28,374 bases of DNA. It comes from Stramentimicrobium sp964525625 (lineage in GTDB: Bacteria; Atribacterota; Phoenicimicrobiia; Phoenicimicrobiales; Stramentimicrobiaceae). Shown here in pieces: positions 22,380 to 28,374 of this stretch; position 1 is the stretch's first letter; each line of letters opens with the position of its first letter. The notes under the pieces are model-generated. The model saw nothing but the letters and a program-made list of their open reading frames with translations. It did not search any database and had not been told where the DNA came from. Where the stretch lies: the NCBI GenBank assembly GCA_964525625.1, contig CAZGKY010000012.1, positions 1-28,374 on the forward strand, in the 5' to 3' direction. The translations under genes and the position numbers were made by a program.

Positions 22380-23599
22380 AAATCCTCCCCACCGTTATTA
22401 AAAAATATTTGCTGAGCCAATTTTATCATTGTAAACCACTTGTAAGCAGAAATAGAATGTGAGGCAAAATGAAATTGGTATAATTGGTCTTTATAATAAA
22501 ACTCAAAACGATTATTATATTGTACATTTACCCCTCGTATCTCCTTCAATTCAAAATGCTGACATTCTATCCCATTCTTATGGAGAATAAGTTCTCTCTC
22601 CTGCCATATAAGCTTATATATTGATAAAGGCTTAAATTTTTTAAATCTTTCTACTCTGGTGCAATAGACTCCTTCATCCTGCATAAGAATACCCTGATAA
22701 TTACCTAACACATAATTCTTTAAAAAACCTTTACTCCAATCAATTTGCCATTGATTCCAATCTGCCGGGTTATCAAAATAGAGCTGCTTTCCCTCGGTAG
22801 TTAAAAAACCGTACTGATTATATCTAATCTCATAGCTACATCTATTACAAAATAATTTATCATCCCAAGAATAAAGTTTACCTATTGTTTGACAATTAGG
22901 ACAGATGTAGAGTAACAATTCTAATCTCTCTGCTAATCTTTTCCCCTGATAGCTATTCATGGCCTTTCTTTGAAAATCATATTCTCGATAAGAAAGACAG
23001 TCAGTAATTTTCTGAAAAATATTATCAACTGACATGATCTGAATTTGATCCGGCATCATAATAAGTTCATAATCAAAGATAATTTTCCCTTTTCTACTAA
23101 AACGAGCCCAGCGGGGAAAGGATAGATGCGAGCCCTTTAGTAGCACTCTTACTACAGGTATATTTAACATTTTAACCAATTTTGCAGTAGCAAATATTAT
23201 TTCCTCTACTGATCCATCCCAATTACGTCGACCTTCCGGGAAAATACCAATTATTCTTCCTGCCTCCTTTGCCTTTATGGACTCTTTGATTGCCGAAAAA
23301 TCTGCTAAAAACTTTTTCTTGGGAATGGAGCCTTCTATTTGCAATAGTTTTCTTAAAATGGGTTTTCGAAAATATTCATCTGAAACCAAAAAACAGATAG
23401 GATCTCTAATAAAAAGGTTCACTAAAAAACCATCCCAGAAGTTGGCATGATTACCAATTAAAAGATAGGGAGGTTTTAATCCTGAAGTATCATTTTTTTC
23501 TAAATATAATTTGAAAATAGAGCTTAAATAACACTTAAGTATACTAAGAACTATCCTGGAAAGAATTTTATTGGGCAATTTTTTATTACTAATAGACAT
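22376..23599 (-). CDS. PlsC-like acyltransferase with zinc ribbon
   Basis: A 407-residue protein. Residues about 40-200 form a lysophospholipid acyltransferase (PlsC/LPLAT) domain: NHANFWDG (HxxxxD catalytic pair) and FPEGRRNWDGS. It probably adds acyl chains to lysophosphatidate or a related lipid. An unusual C-terminal extension follows: a four-Cys zinc ribbon (CPNCQ ... CNRC, near residues 232-254) and about 150 residues with a PH-like, Trp-rich character (KWFTMIKLAQQIF). This is about 170 residues longer than plain PlsC. It is the fourth gene of a likely kor-hydrolase-acyltransferase-gltS operon and overlaps gltS by 4 nt. Acceptor and donor are unknown. Confidence 0.82.
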   Translation of the reverse strand: MSISNKKLPNKILSRIVLSILKCYLSSIFKLYLEKNDTSGLKPPYLLIGNHANFWDGFLVNLFIRDPICFLVSDEYFRKPILRKLLQIEGSIPKKKFLADFSAIKESIKAKEAGRIIGIFPEGRRNWDGSVEEIIFATAKLVKMLNIPVVRVLLKGSHLSFPRWARFSRKGKIIFDYELIMMPDQIQIMSVDNIFQKITDCLSYREYDFQRKAMNSYQGKRLAERLELLLYICPNCQTIGKLYSWDDKLFCNRCSYEIRYNQYGFLTTEGKQLYFDNPADWNQWQIDWSKGFLKNYVLGNYQGILMQDEGVYCTRVERFKKFKPLSIYKLIWQERELILHKNGIECQHFELKEIRGVNVQYNNRFEFYYKDQLYQFHFASHSISAYKWFTMIKLAQQIFFNNGGEDL

Positions 23600-23671
23600 A
23601 ATGCCTCTTTATCTCGTTATATTAGCAAAATTTGTTTTAGTAAATTATCATCTTAATAATTTATCCAGCAT

Positions 23672-25180
23672 CTAGTAAAATAAATGCTTTCTAAACCAAT
23701 CAATAGTATAAGGAATAACTATATCAAAACGGTCCTGGCAACAATGTCCGGAATCTTCAAAATAGAGCAATTCCTTATCCTTTCCTATGGCCCATTCCAT
23801 AAAATAATAGGCATGTTCTGGGGGAACGGTTTTATCTTTTCCTCCCTGGATAATCAACATGGGACGTTCTAATGGGGCAAAGTTTCTAATATCAATATGG
23901 CCAAAATTATCAGAAATCTCTTTCATACTATGAAGACCAGTCATATAATATACTGAACGCCTGGTTGGTATGCTCAATTTTTTAATATGGGAAAGAGGTG
24001 GGAAATAGGCATATCCCCCATTGCTCACTACACAATCAATCCTGGAATCCAAAGCAGCAGCAATAATAGATGATAATCCGCCAAAACTCATTCCTATAAC
24101 ACCAATGCGTCCTATATCGATACTGAAAGTGTTATTATTTTCAAACCAATCAATAATAGTAATAATAGCCTGTTCATAATCAGGAATTAAACGCATCTTT
24201 TGATGCATTTCTCCCTGTCCTGGTCCATCAAAATTAAATACGTTAAAACCAGCTTTTAAAAAATCCTGGGCAAAGAAATGATTTTCCACTTCCTTAATAT
24301 TATTTAATACATTAACAAAAATAAGTAAAGGTTGCCCTGGCTTTTCGCTTAACATCAGATAACCTGGAATTTCTACTCCTCGAAAAGGTATCTCTATTCT
24401 AACAGGTCTATCTTGCTCTTCATATAGAGCAATAGCTTTCGTGTAACACTTTCGAGCAGCTTCCTGTGCCTGAACTTTCTCTTCAACATTATAATAATTG
24501 ATGAATGCTCCTATATGATAACAACCAGCGGCTTCATGAAAAAGACGACGAGCAAGAAAAATATTTCCTTCCTCCTGTGCCTGTTCAGCTAAACTTTCCA
24601 CTTCTCTCCCTTCTTTCATCCACTGTTTACACCAATCAAAATAATTTTTTACTCTTTTCACTACTCTTTCACTACGAGAAGGATCAACCCCACAAATAGC
24701 AAAGCGATTATAATCGATAGTGGTAATAACTTTTTGCATAGAAACCATACGGACATACATTCTCTCCCATAATTTCATAGATGGTAATGTAGGAAGGGGT
24801 AAACTTACATTATCAACTTTCTCTTCTGGTAAGGTTATACTTTCTCTCTCTCCTATCTCCTTTTGTAATTGAGAAAGCAACTCTTCCCCAAATCCATCCT
24901 GGTAGACCTTCTTTCCATAAAACACTTGCCTATTACGTGGTTGAGTGGAAAGCAAATTTAGAAATTCTCTTTCCTGGCTGTCCAGTTCTCCCAATGATTT
25001 AAAAAACAATTGAAATAAATGAGAGTCAAACTTTTCTTCTACATAATCCTGTACTTTAACTTCTTCTTGGGTCATTCCTGCTCGAATGAAATTTATTGTG
25101 CTGAAGAAAATTAATAGAATAGTGCTCACCATATAAAATAATCTTATCCTGTTAAATTTACCAATCATAGTTTTACTCAA
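23672..25180 (-). CDS. Secreted alpha/beta hydrolase (FrsA/DUF1100-like)
   Basis: A 502-residue protein with an N-terminal signal or anchor (hydrophobic residues about 14-34), a helical middle region, and an alpha/beta-hydrolase fold from about residue 265. The catalytic set is visible: nucleophile Ser in GVIGMSFGG, Asp in IIQGGKDKTVP and His in EDSGHCC. VFNFDGPGQGE matches the FrsA/2,6-dihydropseudooxynicotine-hydrolase type. It probably cleaves an ester, peptide or C-C bond of a small substrate outside the cytoplasm; the substrate cannot be told. It starts 39 nt after the oxidoreductase beta gene and precedes the acyltransferase by 72 nt. A membrane anchor rather than a cleaved signal is possible. 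Confidence 0.85.
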   Translation of the reverse strand: MSKTMIGKFNRIRLFYMVSTILLIFFSTINFIRAGMTQEEVKVQDYVEEKFDSHLFQLFFKSLGELDSQEREFLNLLSTQPRNRQVFYGKKVYQDGFGEELLSQLQKEIGERESITLPEEKVDNVSLPLPTLPSMKLWERMYVRMVSMQKVITTIDYNRFAICGVDPSRSERVVKRVKNYFDWCKQWMKEGREVESLAEQAQEEGNIFLARRLFHEAAGCYHIGAFINYYNVEEKVQAQEAARKCYTKAIALYEEQDRPVRIEIPFRGVEIPGYLMLSEKPGQPLLIFVNVLNNIKEVENHFFAQDFLKAGFNVFNFDGPGQGEMHQKMRLIPDYEQAIITIIDWFENNNTFSIDIGRIGVIGMSFGGLSSIIAAALDSRIDCVVSNGGYAYFPPLSHIKKLSIPTRRSVYYMTGLHSMKEISDNFGHIDIRNFAPLERPMLIIQGGKDKTVPPEHAYYFMEWAIGKDKELLYFEDSGHCCQDRFDIVIPYTIDWFRKHLFY

Positions 25181-25219
25181 AATTCTTTCCTTTCTAGGCT
25201 AATAGTTTATACCGGTGAT

Positions 25220-26083
25220 TCAATACTGCCTTTTTTTTATTAAATCTCCCAACTTATCTCTATTTATGGTACGGAATAGAAAAGTTGTCTTTTGATCTTT
25301 ATGTACGGAGAGTTTTTGTTCAAAAGTCTTTTTTTGCTTATTTTGATAGAAAATTCCCAAAGGTAGTCTATCTCTTTCTATAGCCCTGGCAAAAGCCTTG
25401 TTTCGATCATAAGGGTCATGATCCTGTAGAACATAGGTATTTTCCTGAAACCATTTGAAGGTATTAACTCTGTTAAAGGTAACACAGGGTTGAAAGATAT
25501 CTACTAGAGCATATCCGGGGTGTTTTATGGCTTGCTTAAAAATCTCTACCGTATGCTCCAGGTTACCACAAAAAACACGAGCTACAAAAGAGGCATCCAG
25601 AGAGATAGCCAGAGCTAGAGGATTAAAAGGATCAGAGATAACACCATCTACTTGTACTGGTGTTTGAAATCCCGGTTCACTGGTGGGTGAAGCCTGCCCT
25701 TTAGTAAGCCCATAGACCATATTATTATGAACTAAATGGGTTATATCTGGATTTCTTCTGATGGTATGTAAAAAATGATTACCACCTTCACCATACATAT
25801 CACCATCTCCCCCCTCCGCAATAACAGTTAACTGGGGATTACATGCCTTAATTGCCGTAGCAGGAGGCAAAGCTCGGCCATGTAATCCATTAAACATATG
25901 CACATTAAGATATTGAGGAGTTTTAGCAGCTTGACCAATACCGGAGACTACTACCACCTGCTGGGGTATTAAGGAGAGTTCAACTAAAGCCTGTTGCAGA
26001 GCTTTTAGTATGAGAAAATTACCACAACCAGGACACCAGGCTGGTTTAATATCCTGTTTATGGAAATCTATGGACTTTTTCAT
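25220..26083 (-). CDS. korB: 2-oxoacid:ferredoxin oxidoreductase beta subunit
   Basis: A 287-residue TPP-binding beta subunit. Motifs: WCPGCGN (residues 17-23; Cys ligands of the Fe-S cluster), GIGQAAKTPQYL, GLHGRALPPATAIK, GGDGDMYGEGGNHF (TPP/magnesium binding), YGLTKGQASPTSEPG, and a late PCVTF Cys. With its alpha partner it oxidises a 2-oxoacid to acyl-CoA and reduced ferredoxin. The subunit form is nearest to 2-oxoglutarate:ferredoxin oxidoreductase (KorB); the substrate is not certain. The ATG overlaps the alpha gene stop by 4 nt. Oxygen-sensitive enzymes of this kind point to an anaerobe. Confidence 0.9.
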   Translation of the reverse strand: MKKSIDFHKQDIKPAWCPGCGNFLILKALQQALVELSLIPQQVVVVSGIGQAAKTPQYLNVHMFNGLHGRALPPATAIKACNPQLTVIAEGGDGDMYGEGGNHFLHTIRRNPDITHLVHNNMVYGLTKGQASPTSEPGFQTPVQVDGVISDPFNPLALAISLDASFVARVFCGNLEHTVEIFKQAIKHPGYALVDIFQPCVTFNRVNTFKWFQENTYVLQDHDPYDRNKAFARAIERDRLPLGIFYQNKQKKTFEQKLSVHKDQKTTFLFRTINRDKLGDLIKKRQY

Positions 26084-27834
26084 TTTTGATCTCCTTTCCC
26101 CTCTAAAACATCCTTAATTTCCTGGGCAAGTTCGTCAGCATAAAAGGGTAAACCATCATATTTTAAAATCCTGGTATCTACTGTTATGCCAGTTTGCCTT
26201 TCCAATAATTGACTAAACTGTCCACTATAATTATTTTCTATAACTACTATCTGCTCTGCTCTATGTAAATAATTAATACTTTCCTCTGAAATAGGATAAA
26301 CCTGCTGGAAATGAAGTAAGGTAATGTCTGGTTTATCTAACCTTTCCAGTGCTTCTTTAATAATATGATAAGTCGATCCCCAACCTACACATAAGACGCG
26401 GTAATCTGATGATCCGACCAGTACAGGTGATAAGGCTTCTTTTTTTAAATAATATTCTTTGCTATTCCTTTTCTCTACCATACTCTTTCTGATTTGGCTG
26501 TCCTCAGTAATAAGACCCCTTTCATCATGTTCATCACTATCCACACGGACTAAACCTTCCCCAAATCCAGGTATTCCCCTGGGTGAAATCCCATTCTTCA
26601 CCTTTAGATTATATCTTTGATAATCAGAATCAGTTTTGATAATACATCGTACTATTTCTCCCTTAGGAACTTCTAATTTATCAATATTATAATAGCTGTC
26701 CATGAAGTACTGGTCAGTTAACACAAAGACCGGGATCTGATATTGATCAGCCCAGTAAAATGCTTTCTGGGTCAATTGATAAGCATCCTCAATACTAGCT
26801 GGTGCCAGAATTACTCGGGGGAATTCTCCGTGACCGGCGAAGAGAGCTAAGTGTAAATCGCCCTGCTCGGTTCTGGTAGGTAAACCGGTAGCTGGACCAG
26901 GACGCTGGGCTAGATGAATAACCAGAGGACTTTCCAACATACCAGCCAGACTAAGGCCTTCAGTCATCAGATCAAATCCTCCCCCAGAAGTGGTAACCAT
27001 TGCCCGAGCACCGGCATACCAGGCTCCTAAAGCCATATTTATAGCACTGATTTCATCCTCAGCCTGTTCAGCAATAATATTAAAATTATGGGCTTGTTGA
27101 GCTAAAAAGATTAGCACACCAGTTGAAGGAGACATAGGATAAGAAGATATAAAATTACAACCACCAGCGATAGCCCCTAAACCTACTGCCTCTGCACCAT
27201 TAAGTAAAAGATTATTTTTCACTTTGCTATTTTTCTTCAAATTCAAAAAGTACTTACTATCTATCTGCTCTTCCTTAATTAATCTGTGCGCCTCTTGATA
27301 CCCTCTTTCAAAAGCCCTAATATTATCTTCTACCAACTCTTCTTTATTCTTTTCGGTAAAATAACTTTTTATAAAATGCTTACCGATCTCAAATTCTCCA
27401 TCCAGCAAACCTGATAATAATCCTACCGCTATGATATTGCCATAAATGGACTTACCTATCTCCTGCGCCATCTTGAGAAAGGACACATCAATAACGTTTT
27501 TCCCACTATTAAGCCTTTCTTGATCCCCAATAATGATGGTATGCTTATCAAGATGAGTAGAAACATGTTCTATAGCCTCTTTATCCAGAGGTATCAATAC
27601 ATCAATACGGGCAATGGGAGCTTGAACTGGTTTGCTGGATACTCTAATCTGGGTTGAATTACTTCCCCCTCTTACTCGGGACATATATTCCTTGGTAGCA
27701 AAAACATAATATCCAGATAACTTTAATATTCTGGTCAATAATTGTTCTACCGTCTGAATCCCCTGTCCGGCTTCACCACAAAGCACCAGAGAAATATCCT
27801 GCTCTGAGGCCATGGATCTGATTATTCTTTTCAT
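26080..27834 (-). CDS. korA: 2-oxoacid:ferredoxin oxidoreductase, gamma-alpha fusion
   Basis: A 584-residue fusion. Residues about 10-190 are the gamma domain (GEAGQGIQTVEQLLTRIL, SRVRGGSNSTQIRVS, IDVLIPLD). Residues about 205-584 are the alpha subunit with EAVGLGAIAGGCNFISSYPMSPSTG, AEQAEDEISAINMALGAWYAG, TTSGGGFDLMTEGLSLAG and RPGPATGLPTRTEQGDL. The gamma-alpha order in one chain is common in KorA-type 2-oxoacid:ferredoxin oxidoreductases. A strong AAAGGAGAAATAG precedes the ATG. No separate delta (ferredoxin) gene is seen here. It leads the operon kor-hydrolase-acyltransferase-gltS. The acid specificity cannot be fixed from these motifs alone. Confidence 0.9.
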   Translation of the reverse strand: MKRIIRSMASEQDISLVLCGEAGQGIQTVEQLLTRILKLSGYYVFATKEYMSRVRGGSNSTQIRVSSKPVQAPIARIDVLIPLDKEAIEHVSTHLDKHTIIIGDQERLNSGKNVIDVSFLKMAQEIGKSIYGNIIAVGLLSGLLDGEFEIGKHFIKSYFTEKNKEELVEDNIRAFERGYQEAHRLIKEEQIDSKYFLNLKKNSKVKNNLLLNGAEAVGLGAIAGGCNFISSYPMSPSTGVLIFLAQQAHNFNIIAEQAEDEISAINMALGAWYAGARAMVTTSGGGFDLMTEGLSLAGMLESPLVIHLAQRPGPATGLPTRTEQGDLHLALFAGHGEFPRVILAPASIEDAYQLTQKAFYWADQYQIPVFVLTDQYFMDSYYNIDKLEVPKGEIVRCIIKTDSDYQRYNLKVKNGISPRGIPGFGEGLVRVDSDEHDERGLITEDSQIRKSMVEKRNSKEYYLKKEALSPVLVGSSDYRVLCVGWGSTYHIIKEALERLDKPDITLLHFQQVYPISEESINYLHRAEQIVVIENNYSGQFSQLLERQTGITVDTRILKYDGLPFYADELAQEIKDVLEGKGDQK

Positions 27835-27945
27835 CTATTTCTCCTTTCTTTATCTGTCTAAAGTAGGGAAAATAGGCAATGTTAAAAATTCTTATCTTTG
27901 CTATTCTTCAATAAATTCCAGAACTGAAAATTATTTGTAAAAAAA

Positions 27946-28374
27946 TTATTCTTTATGATTAGCCTTTTTAGCTGGTGGTAATACCGGTTTTTTATATGGA
28001 ACTGGAATATACTGCACAGAGGGACGAACTCCAGGACTCTGAGGATAAAGGTCCATTAATTCATATATTTCCTTTGGCATATCACTGGATACGCATAATC
28101 CTAATTCCCTGGCTTCCTCAAACTTTATGGGATAATCATGGGTCCATCTTCCCTCAGTAAGTACTTTAGCAATATGTTCAGCTTTTTCCTCACTGCATTT
28201 ATTTTCAGTAAGCAGCCTTTTTACAAAGGAGTAGACCTGGGCTATGGCTTTGCGAGCCATGTCGGCTTGGATAATAGTCTCATCATCAATCTCATTTCTA
28301 TCCTTGTCTTTAAGCACATTTAATATTGATATAGCGGGGTATTGACCCAATTGAGGGTCTACCGGACCTAATAC
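27946..28374 (-). CDS. Serine dehydrogenase proteinase family protein (3' end)
   Basis: The last 142 codons of a gene whose start lies beyond the window edge; the frame is open through 28374. The visible part reads GPVDPQLGQYPAISI, then a helical stretch with KCSEEKAEHIAKVLTEGRWTHDYPI and EARELGLCVSSDMPKEIYELMDLYPQ. These are the C-terminal features of the SDH/SppA-like ClpP-fold family (serine dehydrogenase proteinase), which are membrane-linked peptidases related to signal-peptide peptidase. The catalytic residues are in the missing part. The tail ends with Pro- and Lys-rich sequence. It ends 111 nt before korA and may be a separate unit. Confidence 0.8.
   Translation of the reverse strand, partial: VLGPVDPQLGQYPAISILNVLKDKDRNEIDDETIIQADMARKAIAQVYSFVKRLLTENKCSEEKAEHIAKVLTEGRWTHDYPIKFEEARELGLCVSSDMPKEIYELMDLYPQSPGVRPSVQYIPVPYKKPVLPPAKKANHKE

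Overview
This window reads as low-GC, anaerobic bacterial DNA. Almost every gene is on the minus strand, intergenic regions are AT-rich, several promoters fit the sigma-70 consensus, and many genes have purine-rich ribosome binding sites. A 2-oxoacid:ferredoxin oxidoreductase, a complete selenocysteine (Sec) apparatus and AddAB-type recombination fit an anaerobe in or near Firmicutes-like or uncultured lineages such as Atribacterota. The lineage is an inference from gene content only.

Layout in minus-strand order. (1) 28374-27946: 3' end of a serine dehydrogenase proteinase-family gene. (2) 27834-21024: a likely operon of a gamma-alpha fused and a beta subunit of 2-oxoacid:ferredoxin oxidoreductase, a secreted alpha/beta hydrolase, a PlsC-like acyltransferase with a zinc ribbon, and a GltS-family sodium:glutamate symporter. 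(3) 20834-19905: a PfkB/ribokinase with its own promoter. (4) 19712-12874: HIT protein, AddB-like and AddA nuclease/helicase. (5) 12703-6068: the Sec island. It holds a HesB/IscA-like selenoprotein (plus strand), an Ig-like lipoprotein, tRNA-Sec, a 62-residue unknown protein, then selA-selB-selD. (6) 5981-2186: DUF1573 protein, YdcF-like protein, 4-oxalocrotonate tautomerase homologue, DUF212 membrane protein, and a ferritin-like/VIT1 iron transporter. (7) 1703-204: a secreted M20 amidohydrolase behind a long leader that looks like a transcription attenuator.

The Sec genes form a closed set. SelD makes selenophosphate, SelA converts Ser-tRNA-Sec to Sec-tRNA-Sec, SelB delivers it, and two local genes use it: SelD itself (UGA at codon 16) and the HesB-like protein (UGA at codon 36). 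An ATG/GTG/TTG stop-to-stop reading truncates SelD and misses the HesB-like gene entirely. Each UGA is followed by a hairpin starting 20 nt downstream, as expected for bacterial SECIS elements. The tRNA-Sec lacks one nucleotide on the 3' side of its acceptor stem compared with the usual 8+5 bp arm.

The least expected structure is the roughly 370-nt leader of the M20 amidohydrolase. It has a near-consensus promoter, a possible 33-codon leader ORF with a Tyr/Phe run, a 13-nt perfect inverted repeat whose second arm also fits a competing hairpin, a possible antiterminator pairing, and an intrinsic terminator before the gene.
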